A stretch of 40,919 bases of DNA from Deltaproteobacteria bacterium (GTDB taxonomy: Bacteria; Desulfobacterota; Desulfobaccia; Desulfobaccales; 0-14-0-80-60-11). A program made the translations under genes and the position numbers. Below, in pieces: positions 7,763 through 16,479 of this stretch (positions are counted from its first letter, which is position 1; every line of letters starts with the position of its first letter). The notes under the pieces were generated by a model, which worked only from the letters and a program-made list of their open reading frames with translations, was not told the DNA's origin and made no database searches. The stretch covers positions 1 through 40,919 of the forward strand of contig JAUSOZ010000131.1 in the NCBI GenBank assembly GCA_030655955.1, in the 5' to 3' direction.

Positions 7763-8683
7763 ATGACGCCGGAACCAGGTCCGCACCCGGAATCGAACCA
7801 CCGCCACCTGTCCCCTTTTTCCATTCTCATCCTCACCGGGCTTTCCGGTTCGGGGAAGAGTACGGTGTTGCGCGCCCTGGAAGATATCGGCTATTTTTGC
7901 GTCGACAACCTGCCCCTGGGCCTGCTCCTGCCGTTTTTGGACATGCAGTCCGCCGCGGTTTCCAGCGGACGCCGCATTGCCCTGGTTATGGACGTCCGCA
8001 CCGAAGGCTTTCTGCAGAATTTCAGCCAGGTGTTTCGCCGCCTCGAGGAACTGGGCCACCATCTCCACATCATCTTTCTGGAGGCGGATGACGCCACCTT
8101 AATGCGGCGTTTCAGCCAGACCCGCCGCCAGCACCCCCTGGCGGACCATGACACCATCGTCCAGGCCCTGCGCCAGGAGCGCAACTCCCTGGCGGATTTG
8201 CGGCAACTGGCCCACCGGATCATCGACAGCTCCCACTACAACCCGCATCAACTGCGGGAGTTGATAAAGGATGAATACTCCGAGCTGGCGCCCCGCCAGC
8301 GGATGTGGCTCCATCTCATCTCTTTTGCCTACAAGAAGGGCATTCCCCCGGAAGCCGACATGGTGCTGGATGTGCGGTTCTTGCCCAACCCTTACTTTAT
8401 AGAGGAATTGCAGCCCCTTACCGGAGAAAACCCCGGGGTCCGGAAGTATGTCCTGGATCGTTCTGAAACCCAAGCTTTTCTCGACCACCTGTTCACGTTT
8501 GTGGACTTTTTACTGCCCCACTACCAGAAAGAAGGCAAGACGCATCTGACGATAGCCATCGGTTGCACCGGTGGGCAACACCGTTCAGTGGTCATAGCCA
8601 ACGTCCTGGGGCAACATCTGAGCCGGGAAAATTATTCGTTTACCCTTAGCCATCGCGATATGCCGCGGTCCGCAGGAGAATAG
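7763..8683 (+). CDS. rapZ: RNase adapter / nucleotide-binding protein RapZ
   Basis: RapZ is a P-loop protein; in enterobacteria it guides RNase E to the GlmZ sRNA and senses glucosamine-6-phosphate. The 306-residue product has Walker A GLSGSGKST at residues 26-34, the family motif DVRFLPNPYF and the C-terminal motif IGCTGGQHRSV. The length is about 20 residues above the usual, from an N-terminal extension (MTPEPGPHPESNHRH), so the true start could be slightly downstream. Only GGGGA stands before the ATG. Position between ptsN and a PTS EIIA gene is conserved. Whether it acts on a GlmZ-like RNA here is unknown. Confidence 0.92.
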   Translation: MTPEPGPHPESNHRHLSPFSILILTGLSGSGKSTVLRALEDIGYFCVDNLPLGLLLPFLDMQSAAVSSGRRIALVMDVRTEGFLQNFSQVFRRLEELGHHLHIIFLEADDATLMRRFSQTRRQHPLADHDTIVQALRQERNSLADLRQLAHRIIDSSHYNPHQLRELIKDEYSELAPRQRMWLHLISFAYKKGIPPEADMVLDVRFLPNPYFIEELQPLTGENPGVRKYVLDRSETQAFLDHLFTFVDFLLPHYQKEGKTHLTIAIGCTGGQHRSVVIANVLGQHLSRENYSFTLSHRDMPRSAGE

Positions 8684-8685
8684 TT

Positions 8686-9087
8686 ATGATCGGAATCTTA
8701 ATCGTCACTCACCAGGAACTGGCCGAGGCCTTGTTGAGCGTCTGGGACCTGATCCTGGGGCACCAGGAGGGCATCGCCGCCGTGTCCCTGGACCCCAGCG
8801 CGCCCCCTGAGGTTTCCCGTCAGCAGATCCAGCGCGGCCTGTCCCAGGTGAATGGCGGCAACGGGGTGATCATCCTCACCGATATGCTGGGAGGGACCCC
8901 ATCCAATCTCACCCTTTCCTTCCTGCAAGAAGGCAAGGTGGAAGTCGTCACCGGCGTCAACCTGCCCATGCTCATGAAACTGACCCACATCCGGGATCAA
9001 CAAGACCTGCGAGAGGCAGCCCTGGCCTTGAAGCAATCCGGCCAGAAAGGGATTGCCGTGGCCAGTGAGGTTCTTAACAAGAAATGA
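8686..9087 (+). CDS. PTS mannose-family EIIA domain protein
   Basis: The 133-residue product is a stand-alone EIIA of the mannose family. It starts MIGILIVTHQELAEALL with the phospho-acceptor His9, and has the family motif DMLGGTPSNLTLSF. It starts 2 nt after rapZ and overlaps rimI by 4 nt. In Deltaproteobacteria such EIIA genes commonly stand beside rapZ and serve in signalling rather than sugar uptake. No EIIB, EIIC or EIID gene is near it here, which fits a regulatory role. This last point is inferred. Confidence 0.88.
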   Translation: MIGILIVTHQELAEALLSVWDLILGHQEGIAAVSLDPSAPPEVSRQQIQRGLSQVNGGNGVIILTDMLGGTPSNLTLSFLQEGKVEVVTGVNLPMLMKLTHIRDQQDLREAALALKQSGQKGIAVASEVLNKK

Positions 9088-9560
9088 CCCCGGGGCTCCT
9101 CATCCGCCGGGCCGGCCTGGCGGATGTCACGGCCATCTGGGCAATTGAAAAGGCATCCTTTTTCTCCCCCTGGTCCCGGTGGTCCTTCCTGGCCGAATTA
9201 GGCCAGCGGCACAGCCACACACTGGTCATTGGCCCCTCCCCACCCCACCCCTGGCAGACCTGGGGCTACCTCGTCTTCTGGGTCGTGCTCGACGAAATGC
9301 ACATCCTCAACCTGGCAGTACACCCCGACCACCGGCGCCGGTCCATGGCCCAACGTTTGCTGGCCGAAGGCCTGGCTCAGGCCCGGACCTTAGGGGCCGA
9401 ACTCGCCTGGCTGGAGGTACGGCCCTCCAATCTCGCCGCCCTGGCCCTGTATGAGTCCTTCGGCTTCAAAGAAGTGGGCCGCCGCCCCCGCTACTACGAG
9501 GACTCCCAGGAAGACGCTTTGTTGTTGACATTGGATTGGAGCGAGGCGGGGAAAAAATAA
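9084..9560 (+). CDS. rimI: Ribosomal-protein-alanine N-acetyltransferase (RimI-like GNAT)
   Basis: RimI acetylates the N-terminal alanine of ribosomal protein S18 and related targets. The 158-residue product is a GNAT protein: IRRAGLADVTAIWAIEKASF at the N-terminus, the core strand EMHILNLAVHPDHRRR, then the C-terminal NLAALALYESFGFKEVGRRPRYYED typical of RimI. The acetyl-CoA pyrophosphate loop reads RRRSMAQRL instead of the usual RRxGIGxxL, so both glycines are changed; activity may be weaker or the target different. It is the last gene of the lpt-rpoN block. Another small GNAT function cannot be excluded. Confidence 0.78.
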   Translation: MTPGLLIRRAGLADVTAIWAIEKASFFSPWSRWSFLAELGQRHSHTLVIGPSPPHPWQTWGYLVFWVVLDEMHILNLAVHPDHRRRSMAQRLLAEGLAQARTLGAELAWLEVRPSNLAALALYESFGFKEVGRRPRYYEDSQEDALLLTLDWSEAGKK

Positions 9561-9648
9561 GGGAGGGGGCAAGGGGCCTTTTGCAAGTCCTCCTTCCCAC
9601 TCCCTCAGTTGCTCTCTTACGGTACTTCCTAATCTTACGCCGTATTAC

Positions 9649-10920
9649 CTACCCGCAGCCGCAGCCGCAGCCGCCGGGGTGTTCCCGGGGGCTGGTGGTC
9701 AGGGTTTGCGCAAGGTATTTCTCCACCAGGGCCTCCGGGGCTTCCAGGGGGGCGCCGGCGATGACTTCGATGCCTTTATGGGTCAAGAGCCCCTGGGCCT
9801 TCTCCCCCATGGTGCCGGCGATGACGTGGGTTACGCCCAGGTCTTCCAGCCACTCGGGGAGGCCGCCGGGCTCATGGGGCGGGCTGGGGATGAGTTCCTT
9901 GGGACCCACGGCGCCGTCTTTCACGGTGAAGACGGCAAAGTGGGAGGCGTGGCCGAACTTATCCGTCAGTTTGCCGTCTTCCACCGGCAGGGCGAACTTC
10001 AGGACCCCGGGCTCCCGGGTAACCCGCGGCGTTGCGGGCAGGGTCTCCAGGATATAATCCACGATGGGCGCCAGGGCCTGGAAGAAGGGGCTATCGTCCA
10101 TCTTGACATCAATGAGCCGGCCCTGGTCCGCGGCCTCCACCACTGACGGGTCAAAGGGAAGCGCGCCCAAGAAGGGGACCTTGGCGGCCGCGGCGGTCTT
10201 TTCGCCGCCGCCGCGTTTGAACAGGGGCAGGTCCTTGCCGCAGTGGGGGCAGGCATAGCCGCTCATGTTCTCGACGATCCCCACCACCTTCATGTTGATC
10301 TTTTCGCAGAAATTGAGGGATTTGCGCACGTCCGCCAGGGAAATCTCCTGGGGCGTGGTGACGATAACCGCCTGGGCGTCGGGAATGGTCTGGGCCACGC
10401 TCATGGGCTCATCCCCGGTCCCCGGCGGGGAATCCACCACCAGGTAATCGAGTGCGCCCCACTGCACTTCGCTGATGAACTGCCGGATGAGCTGGTGCTT
10501 CAGGGGTCCCCGCCAGATCACCGCCATTTCCCGGTCCCGCATGATGGCCTCGACGGAGATGACCCGGAGGTTGTCAAACAGGTCCGGCGGCAAGGCAAAC
10601 TGGGCGTGGGTCAGATCCAGGGGCTCCTTCAGGCCCAGCATCCTCAAGACGTTGGGGCCATGCAGGTCCACATCCATCAACCCCACCTTTTTGCCCCGGC
10701 GGGCCAGGCCCAGGGCCAGGCTGACCGCGACGCTGCTCTTGCCCACGCCGCCCTTGCCGCTCATCACCACCAGCTTGTGGCGAATCTGCTTCAGGGCCCG
10801 GGCCATTTCTCGTTCTTCCTGGTTTTTATCGGCGGCATGATGAGCCGGATCACAGCTCGGGCAAGACTTGGGGTCTTCGCCGCAGGACTTGGGATCGGCT
10901 CCATGAGAACATTTATCCAT
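9649..10920 (-). CDS. Mrp/NBP35-type Fe-S cluster carrier ATPase fused to a NifX-like domain
   Basis: This is a cytosolic P-loop protein that carries and transfers iron-sulfur clusters. The 423-residue product has a Cys-rich start (C4, C13, C20, C23) like NBP35, the deviant Walker A SGKGGVGKSS at 54-63, DSPPGTGDE near 163-171 and the cluster-binding C224-x-x-C227 (YACPHCG). Residues 306-405 match the dinitrogenase iron-molybdenum cofactor (NifX/NifB) domain. The protein ends in a CGCGCG tail at 418-423 that could also hold metal. GAGGAG stands before the ATG. The fusion is known from sulfate reducers and relatives. It likely supplies Fe-S enzymes such as the formate dehydrogenase of this region, though no direct link is visible. 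Confidence 0.9.
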   Translation of the reverse strand: MDKCSHGADPKSCGEDPKSCPSCDPAHHAADKNQEEREMARALKQIRHKLVVMSGKGGVGKSSVAVSLALGLARRGKKVGLMDVDLHGPNVLRMLGLKEPLDLTHAQFALPPDLFDNLRVISVEAIMRDREMAVIWRGPLKHQLIRQFISEVQWGALDYLVVDSPPGTGDEPMSVAQTIPDAQAVIVTTPQEISLADVRKSLNFCEKINMKVVGIVENMSGYACPHCGKDLPLFKRGGGEKTAAAAKVPFLGALPFDPSVVEAADQGRLIDVKMDDSPFFQALAPIVDYILETLPATPRVTREPGVLKFALPVEDGKLTDKFGHASHFAVFTVKDGAVGPKELIPSPPHEPGGLPEWLEDLGVTHVIAGTMGEKAQGLLTHKGIEVIAGAPLEAPEALVEKYLAQTLTTSPREHPGGCGCGCG

Positions 10921-11004
10921 ATTTCAAGCTCCTCTTAGGGGTAGTCAATGAAAAAACCGGCAGCGAGGCGCAAGGTCTCCCTCCCAGATTCCTCTCTCGT
11001 TAAA

Positions 11005-11032
11005 ATTATAAGTGTACGTCTGTTTTTGGCAA
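11005..11032 (-). promoter_or_regulatory. Sigma-70 promoter of the Mrp-NifX gene
   Basis: On the minus strand TTGCCA (11032-11027) and a perfect TATAAT (11010-11005) stand 16 nt apart. The start would lie near 10998, about 78 nt before the ATG, so the gene has its own promoter separate from the site-2 protease gene upstream. Confidence 0.6.
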
Positions 11033-11116
11033 GATGCAAGTTATGAACCAAAGGCAATATCAGGATTCTTCCAGCTTCGGGGTTTTAGGCGGGGGAGAAA
11101 AGGCTAAATGTAGTAG

Positions 11117-11133
11117 GGTGCGCACTGCGCACC
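11117..11133. repeat. Intergenic palindrome, GGTGCGC-ACT-GCGCACC core
   Basis: Perfect 7-bp arms with a 3-nt centre follow the edge sequence TAGTAGG. The same 17-nt core, with a very similar GTAGG edge, occurs at 34472-34488, and a variant with centre GGT occurs at 19146-19162. It belongs to the dispersed palindrome family described in the findings. Confidence 0.75.
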
Positions 11134-11154
11134 TTCCCCTAACCTTTTTGAGAC

Positions 11155-11182
11155 CGTAGGGTGGGCGTCCCGCCCGCCTACG
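11155..11182. repeat. Intergenic palindrome with CGTAGG/CCTACG edges
   Basis: Outer arms CGTAGG (11155-11160) and CCTACG (11177-11182) enclose inner arms GGGCG (11163-11167) and CGCCC (11171-11175) around a 3-nt centre. It lies 22 nt from the previous palindrome, so the two form a pair between the Mrp and site-2 protease genes. Confidence 0.7.
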
Positions 11183-11220
11183 AAGTTTTCCAAACAAAAA
11201 TCATCCAGAAGAGTGCGCGC

Positions 11221-11847
11221 TCATCCCAGCATAATGATGGCAATAAGGCGGTAAAGGGGCATGATGATGGCACTCAGGACGCCGGTGTAGAACAGGATCA
11301 GGATCAGGATGAAGCCCACCGGCTGCAGGTGGTCGTAAAGCCGGGCCAGATCCCGGGGCAGCACCAGGGCCAGGATGTGGGAGCCGTCCAGGGGCGGGAT
11401 GGGGACCAGGTTGAACAGGGCCAGGAAAATATTGATGCTGACGCCGAAGTAGGCCAGCTGCATGAGGCCCGGGTTCGCCAGACCCAGCCGCAACACGAAG
11501 GAGAAGAGCGAAGCCAGGACCAGGTTGCTCAATGGCCCGGCGGCGCTGACCGCAAACTCACCCCAGCGGTAATTGCGATAATTGAGGGGGTTGACCGGCA
11601 CCGGCTTGGCCCAGCCGAAGAGGATGCCGGCGTGGGAGATCAGGAGCAAGAGCGGCAGGATGATAGTCCCCACCATGTCGATGTGGGGCACGGGGTTCAG
11701 GGTGATGCGGCCCAGCATCCGGGCCGTGGGGTCGCCGTTTAACAGCGCCACGTAGCCGTGGGCCACCTCGTGGATAATGATGGAAAACAGGAGCACCACG
11801 GCCATGAGGGCCGCTTCCAGGAGATAAGGGAAATTCATCCCGGACAT
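11221..11847 (-). CDS. Site-2 protease family (M50) membrane metalloprotease
   Basis: The product is a 208-residue integral membrane zinc protease with about five or six hydrophobic segments. The catalytic HEVAH is at residues 26-30 inside the first helix, and the second motif NLVPIPPLDG at 146-155 holds the third zinc ligand D154. It has no PDZ or CBS domain, so it belongs to the short bacterial/archaeal S2P group whose substrates are mostly unknown. The gene starts 4 nt after the phosphohexomutase gene and is probably cotranscribed. An ATG three codons downstream is an alternative start. Confidence 0.88.
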   Translation of the reverse strand: MSGMNFPYLLEAALMAVVLLFSIIIHEVAHGYVALLNGDPTARMLGRITLNPVPHIDMVGTIILPLLLLISHAGILFGWAKPVPVNPLNYRNYRWGEFAVSAAGPLSNLVLASLFSFVLRLGLANPGLMQLAYFGVSINIFLALFNLVPIPPLDGSHILALVLPRDLARLYDHLQPVGFILILILFYTGVLSAIIMPLYRLIAIIMLG

Positions 11848-11851
11848 GGGC

Positions 11852-13270
11852 TCAGGCTTCCCGGATCAAGGCTTCTCCCGCGCCCCGCAGCCGATCCAGG
11901 GCCTCAAGTGACGAGGCCTCGAAATAGAAGCGCACCACCGGCTCGGTGCCGGAGGGCCGGAAACACACCCAACTGCCGTCTTCCAGGAGATACTTGTGCC
12001 CGTCCAGGGTAATGTGCTCGGCCACGGCCAGACCGGCGAACCGGGTTGGCGGGGTCTGCAGGCGGACCAGCAGCCGCTCTTTAACTTCCGGGGTCAGGGA
12101 GAAATTGAGACGGCGGTTGTAGACCGGCCCTACCTTGGCAAACAGGTCGGCAATGAGTTCGGGAAGACCCTTGCCCTTCCGGGCCACCATTTCGGCGATC
12201 ATGACCCCGGCCAGGATGCCGTCCTTTTCCGGCAGGTGGTGCTTCATGGAGAAGCCTTCGCTCTCCTCCCCTATCATGACTACCTGGTCGTTGGTGATAT
12301 ATTGCCCCAGGTACTTGAACCCCACCGGGGTAACGTATACCGGCCGGTTATACTTGGCGGCGATCCGGTCCAGCAGGTGAGTGGTGGCGACGCTGCGGGC
12401 CACGCCCCCGTCCCAGCCCCGGGACTCGATGAGATAATCGAACAGCAGGCCCAGGACGGTATTGGCATCCCGATACACCCCGGCGCCGTCCATAACCCCG
12501 AAACGGTCGGCGTCGGCGTCCACCGCCAGGCCCAGGTGGGCCCCGGTGGCCCTGACGCGGGCCGAGAGATCCTGGAGAAATTCCTCGGACGGCTCCGGCC
12601 GGTGCCCCCCGAAGTAGGCATCCCGGTAGCCGTTGAGGAGTTCCACCTCCACCCCGGCCTCCTTGAGAAAGGCATCCAGGTAATCCCGGCCGGTGCCATA
12701 CAAAACATCCACCACCACCTTGAGGCCCGAGCCTCTCAACACCTTGAGATCCACCAGCGTCTTGAGGTGCTCAAAATAATCGGCCCGGGGCTCCAGGTCG
12801 ACGACCAGACCCTTTTCCCGGGCGGAAGCGAGCGGCATGGTCTTGACCGCGGCAGGGGTAAGGGCGCCGATGCGGGACTCGATGGCGTTGGTCACCGGTG
12901 AGGGGGCCGGCCCCCCGGTGGCGGGCGAGAACTTGAGGCCGTTGTACTCCGGGGGATTGTGGCTGGCAGTGATGTTGATGGCCCCGGCGTGCCGGCTCTG
13001 ACGGGTGGCGAAACTCACCACCGGCGTGGGGCAATCCCGGGTGGTCAGATGGCTGGTGATGTGGTTCCCGGCCATCACCTCGGCGGCGGCGGCGGCAAAG
13101 GCCTCGGACTGGAAGCGGGTATCGTAGCCGATCACCACTCCCTGATGGGCCAGGCCTTCATGGTGCAGATAGTCGGCAATGGCCTGGCACACCAAACGGG
13201 CGTTGGGAAAGGTGAAATCTTCCGCCAGAATACCGCGCCAACCCGAGGTTCCAAATTTAATTTCCGTCAT
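11852..13270 (-). CDS. Alpha-D-phosphohexomutase (phosphoglucomutase/phosphomannomutase)
   Basis: The enzyme moves phosphate between C1 and C6 of hexoses through a phosphoserine. I place the start at ATG 13270, with AAGGA about 10 nt upstream; the longer TTG start at 13279 would sit directly against that site. The 472-residue protein has KFGTSGWRG near the N-terminus, phosphoserine S103 in TASHNPPEYNG, the metal loop DADADR with D251, D253 and D255, the sugar-binding GEESEGF and the phosphate-binding RPSGTEP at the C-terminus. All four active-site loops are intact. Glucose or mannose preference cannot be told from sequence alone. The site-2 protease gene follows. Confidence 0.9.
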   Translation of the reverse strand: MTEIKFGTSGWRGILAEDFTFPNARLVCQAIADYLHHEGLAHQGVVIGYDTRFQSEAFAAAAAEVMAGNHITSHLTTRDCPTPVVSFATRQSRHAGAINITASHNPPEYNGLKFSPATGGPAPSPVTNAIESRIGALTPAAVKTMPLASAREKGLVVDLEPRADYFEHLKTLVDLKVLRGSGLKVVVDVLYGTGRDYLDAFLKEAGVEVELLNGYRDAYFGGHRPEPSEEFLQDLSARVRATGAHLGLAVDADADRFGVMDGAGVYRDANTVLGLLFDYLIESRGWDGGVARSVATTHLLDRIAAKYNRPVYVTPVGFKYLGQYITNDQVVMIGEESEGFSMKHHLPEKDGILAGVMIAEMVARKGKGLPELIADLFAKVGPVYNRRLNFSLTPEVKERLLVRLQTPPTRFAGLAVAEHITLDGHKYLLEDGSWVCFRPSGTEPVVRFYFEASSLEALDRLRGAGEALIREA

Positions 13271-13291
13271 CCTGGGCAATTCCTTTGAATG

Positions 13292-13527
13292 CAGGGGTCA
13301 GGGAGCAGGGGTCAGAAAAGCAACCGTACGTACATTATTCCCTGCCGGTCTTTACCGTGAAAGTCCACCCGTAGGGGCGGTTCGCGAACCGCCCCTACAA
13401 CGAATTTCATGGTTGGGGTGGCCCCAAGCAGCCCTGATGGTTTCACTTGAAGATTGAGTCAAGCAACAGATATTGGCAAATCGAAGACAGTCTTTCCTGG
13501 CCCCTGATACCCAGTTCCTGACCCCTG
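13292..13527. repeat. 236-bp interval with 11-nt inverted ends, MITE-like
   Basis: CAGGGGTCAGG at 13292-13302 is repeated exactly in inverted orientation at 13517-13527. Each end carries a second related copy inside (CAGGGGTCAG at 13306-13315; a diverged CCCCTGAT at 13501-13508). No gene lies between. The perfect palindrome 13371-13398 is in the middle. This could be a miniature element or simply a cluster of dispersed intergenic repeats; no target-site duplication is evident. Confidence 0.4.
13371..13398. repeat. Perfect 28-nt intergenic palindrome
   Basis: The sequence runs GTAGGGGCGG, then TTCGCGAA, then CCGCCCCTAC and is fully self-complementary. It is the most regular member of the GTAGGG-edged family. 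It lies between ahcY and the phosphohexomutase gene and could form a hairpin in RNA, but no T tract follows on either strand. Confidence 0.85.
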
Positions 13528-13532
13528 AAAAA

Positions 13533-14789
13533 TTACGTTCCCAAATCGTAGGATGCCAGATATTTTTCCTGTTCGGGAGTCAGGGTGTCGATATCCACCT
13601 GCATCGCCTCCAGTTTCAACCGGGCGATTTCTCTATCGATATCTTCGGGCACCGGATAGACCTGCTTCTCAAACTTCTGGTGGTTCCGGGTAATGAATTC
13701 CGCCGACAGGGCCTGGTTGGCAAAGCTCATATCCATGACCGCCGACGGGTGGCCTTCGGCTGCGGCCAGGTTGACCAGGCGGCCTTCGGCCAGGACATAG
13801 AGGCAGGTGCCGTTTTGCAGGGTAAATTCTTCCACCGCGTCCCGAATCTGACGCCGGGCGGTGCTGATGCGCTCCAGGGCCGGGATGTCGATTTCGACGT
13901 TGAAGTGCCCGGAATTGGAGAGGATGGCGCCGTCTTTCATGAGCCTGAAATGCTCTTCCCGGATGACATTGATGTCGCCGGTGAGGGTGCAGAAGACGTC
14001 GCCGATTTTGGCGGCCTGCTCCATGCGGAGGACTTCGTAGCCGTCCATCAAGGCTTCCAGGGCCTTGAGGGGATTGACCTCGGTGATGACCACCCGGGCG
14101 CCCATGCCCCGGGCTCGCATGGCCAGACCCCGGCCGCACCAGCCATAACCGGCCACCACGAAGATACCGCCGGCCATCAGCCGGTTGGTGGCCCGCAGGA
14201 TGCCGTCGAGCGTGCTCTGGCCGGTACCGTAGCGGTTGTCGAAGAGGTATTTGGTCATGGCGTCATTCACCGCGATGACCGGGTAGCGCAGCACCCCGTC
14301 CTTGGCCATGGCCTTGAGGCGGATCACCCCGGTGGTGGTCTCCTCGGTGCCGCCGAAAATATCGGCAATCAGGTCCTGGCGTTTGGTATGGATGGTGAAG
14401 ACCAGATCGGCGCCGTCATCCATGGTCATCTGGGGTTTAACTTCCAGGGCCTGGTGGATGTGGCGGTAGTAGGTGTCGCCGTCTTCGCCTTTGATGGCGA
14501 AGGTGGGGATGCCTTCGATCTTGGCCAGGTAGGCCGCCACGTCGTCCTGGGTGCTCAGGGGATTGGAGGCGCAGACATGCACCGTCGCGCCGCCGGCCTT
14601 TAAGGTGGCGGCCAGTACCCCGGTCTCGGTGGTGACATGGAGACAGGCGGCGATCCTGACGCCGGCCAGGGGTTTTTCCCGCTCGAACCGTTCCCGGATG
14701 GCATTCAAGACCGGCATATCCCGCTGGGCCCACTCCACCCGCAGGCGACCTTTATCAGCCAGATTAATGTCTTTTACATCGTAATTCAT
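13533..14789 (-). CDS. ahcY: Adenosylhomocysteinase
   Basis: AhcY splits S-adenosylhomocysteine to adenosine and homocysteine with bound NAD, removing the product of SAM-dependent methylation. I use ATG 14789 (MNYDVKDI; 418 residues) because GAGGA stands 6 nt upstream; the ATG at 14801 overlaps the metK stop but has that site inside it. Family marks are [19 protein letters not shown], the NAD loop [10 protein letters not shown] and the C-terminal [13 protein letters not shown]. The 418 residues match the shorter bacterial type without the 40-residue insertion. It follows metK directly, so the two enzymes of the methyl cycle are cotranscribed. Confidence 0.96.
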   Translation of the reverse strand: MNYDVKDINLADKGRLRVEWAQRDMPVLNAIRERFEREKPLAGVRIAACLHVTTETGVLAATLKAGGATVHVCASNPLSTQDDVAAYLAKIEGIPTFAIKGEDGDTYYRHIHQALEVKPQMTMDDGADLVFTIHTKRQDLIADIFGGTEETTTGVIRLKAMAKDGVLRYPVIAVNDAMTKYLFDNRYGTGQSTLDGILRATNRLMAGGIFVVAGYGWCGRGLAMRARGMGARVVITEVNPLKALEALMDGYEVLRMEQAAKIGDVFCTLTGDINVIREEHFRLMKDGAILSNSGHFNVEIDIPALERISTARRQIRDAVEEFTLQNGTCLYVLAEGRLVNLAAAEGHPSAVMDMSFANQALSAEFITRNHQKFEKQVYPVPEDIDREIARLKLEAMQVDIDTLTPEQEKYLASYDLGT

Positions 14790-14797
14790 GCGAGTCC

Positions 14798-16018
14798 TCA
14801 TTTAGATTTAGCTGGCGCAGCTTCCGGATGGCAGGTGCAGACGGGAGAGGGGCCTTTGAGCCCGGCCTTTTCCCGCAGCACATCGATTTTGCTGATATAT
14901 TCCCAGGTGAAGTCCGGATCGGTGCGGCCGAAATGGCCGTACGCCGCAGTTTTCTTGAAGATGGGGCGCTGGAGCTCCAGATACTGGATCATGGCGGCCG
15001 GCTTGAAGCTGTAGGTGGTCTTGATGATGTCCAGGAGCTTGTCTTCGGGGATGACCGCGGTGCCGTAGGTATAGACCATGATGGACAGCGGGTCGGGCAG
15101 GCCGATGGAGTAGGCCACCTGGACTTCGCAGCGCTTGGCCAGCCCCGCGGCCACCACGTTTTTGGCCACGTGGCGGAGCATGTAGGAGGTGGTGCGGTCT
15201 ACCTTGGTCGGGTCTTTGCCCGAGAAGGCGCCGCCGCCGTGATAGCCGCGGCCGCCGTAGGTGTCGACGATGATCTTGCGGCCGGTGATGCCGCAGTCGG
15301 CCATGGGGCCGCCCACCACGAACCGGCCGGTGGTGTTCACCAGGAATCGGGTGTCCACCAAAAGGTTCGCCGGGATGGTCTTTTTGATGACTTCCTCGAC
15401 TATGGCTTCTTTCAGATCTTCATACTTGACGTCGGGATCATGTTGGGCCGCAATCACGACGGTGTGCACACTCTTGGGCATGCCGTCTTCATAGCGCACC
15501 GTCACCTGAGTCTTGCCATCGGGACGGAGAAACGGCAACTGGCCGTCTTTTCTGACCCTGGCCAGGCGCTCCGCCAACCGGTGAGCGTACCAGATAGGCA
15601 TGGGCATCAGGTTTTCGGTGGAGGTGGAGGCATAACCGAACATCAAGCCCTGGTCGCCGGCCCCCTGCTCCGCGGTCAGCCCCCGGCCCTCGACCCCCAT
15701 GGCGATGTCCGGTGACTGGCGGTCCAGGGAGGTAAGGACGGCGCAGGTTTCCCAGTCGAAGCCCATGGATGAATCGTTATAGCCGATCTCTTTGATGGTA
15801 TCACGGACGATAACGGGGAAATCCAGTTGGGCGGTGGTGGTGATCTCTCCGGCAATCATGGCCAGGCCGGTGGTTACCAGAGTTTCGCAGGCCACCCGGG
15901 CAAACTTATCTTGGGCAATGATGGCATCTAAAATCGCGTCGGAGATCTGGTCCGCCACTTTGTCGGGATGCCCCTCGGTCACGGATTCCGAGGTAAAAAG
16001 AAATTCGGATTTGGCCAT
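14798..16018 (-). CDS. metK: S-adenosylmethionine synthetase
   Basis: MetK makes SAM from methionine and ATP. The 406-residue product has the family start [20 protein letters not shown], the ATP-binding GAGDQG motif, the second signature [15 protein letters not shown] and a conserved C-terminus; a short extra tail follows (residues about 390-406, with CTCHPEAAP). GGAG stands before the ATG. A palindrome (16049-16072), and nothing like a SAM or SAH riboswitch, lies in the 65-nt gap to panD. Confidence 0.97.
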   Translation of the reverse strand: MAKSEFLFTSESVTEGHPDKVADQISDAILDAIIAQDKFARVACETLVTTGLAMIAGEITTTAQLDFPVIVRDTIKEIGYNDSSMGFDWETCAVLTSLDRQSPDIAMGVEGRGLTAEQGAGDQGLMFGYASTSTENLMPMPIWYAHRLAERLARVRKDGQLPFLRPDGKTQVTVRYEDGMPKSVHTVVIAAQHDPDVKYEDLKEAIVEEVIKKTIPANLLVDTRFLVNTTGRFVVGGPMADCGITGRKIIVDTYGGRGYHGGGAFSGKDPTKVDRTTSYMLRHVAKNVVAAGLAKRCEVQVAYSIGLPDPLSIMVYTYGTAVIPEDKLLDIIKTTYSFKPAAMIQYLELQRPIFKKTAAYGHFGRTDPDFTWEYISKIDVLREKAGLKGPSPVCTCHPEAAPAKSK

Positions 16019-16048
16019 CCTTTTAGGACTCCTTTACAAGAATAATCG

Positions 16049-16072
16049 AGGCGCGGGACATATCCCGCGCCT
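16049..16072. repeat. Palindrome between panD and metK
   Basis: Perfect 10-bp arms AGGCGCGGGA and TCCCGCGCCT surround a CATA centre. It can form a hairpin in the panD-metK transcript. There is no T tract next to it on the minus strand, so it is more likely a dispersed repeat or a processing/stability element than a terminator. Confidence 0.75.
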
Positions 16073-16083
16073 ATCTAGAAAAT

Positions 16084-16479
16084 TTAACTTGACATTGAGA
16101 AAAAAGCGAGAGGTTTTTCAGCCGAGGCGGTCTTTTTGAGGCGATTGTGGCGGTCCACCATCACCACCTTGGGGTGGTGCCGTTCCAGCTCCGCGGCCTC
16201 GTAGGTGGCGTAGGTGGTGATGATGATCAAATCTCCGACCGCGCCCTGGCGCGCCGCGGCCCCATTCAAACAGATCACGCCGGTATTCTCCTCGCCTTCG
16301 ATGGCGTAGGTTTCAAACCGGTTGCCGTTGGAGACATTGTAGACGTGGACCATCTCATAGGGCAGGATGTCCGCGGCCCGCATCAGTTCCGCCGATACGG
16401 TGAGAGACCCCTCGTAGTGAAGCTCGGCCTGGGTGATGGTAGCCCGGTGGATTTTGGATTTCATCATTACACGCAACAT
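16084..16479 (-). CDS. panD: Aspartate 1-decarboxylase precursor
   Basis: PanD makes beta-alanine from aspartate for pantothenate. The 131-residue proenzyme cleaves itself between G24 and S25 in YEGS, turning S25 into the pyruvoyl cofactor. The cleavage site and the following TVSAELM match the family, as does the NGAAAR motif. The N-terminus MLRVMMKSKIHRATIT has the usual length before the cleavage site. The gene overlaps the end of panC by 13 nt, so translation is probably coupled. PanB is not in the window. Confidence 0.95.
   Translation of the reverse strand: MLRVMMKSKIHRATITQAELHYEGSLTVSAELMRAADILPYEMVHVYNVSNGNRFETYAIEGEENTGVICLNGAAARQGAVGDLIIITTYATYEAAELERHHPKVVMVDRHNRLKKTASAEKPLAFFSMSS

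Noticed and set aside
16019-16083. A SAM or SAH riboswitch before metK-ahcY
   Set aside because: The gap is only 65 nt, mostly filled by a simple palindrome, and none of the conserved riboswitch segments is visible.
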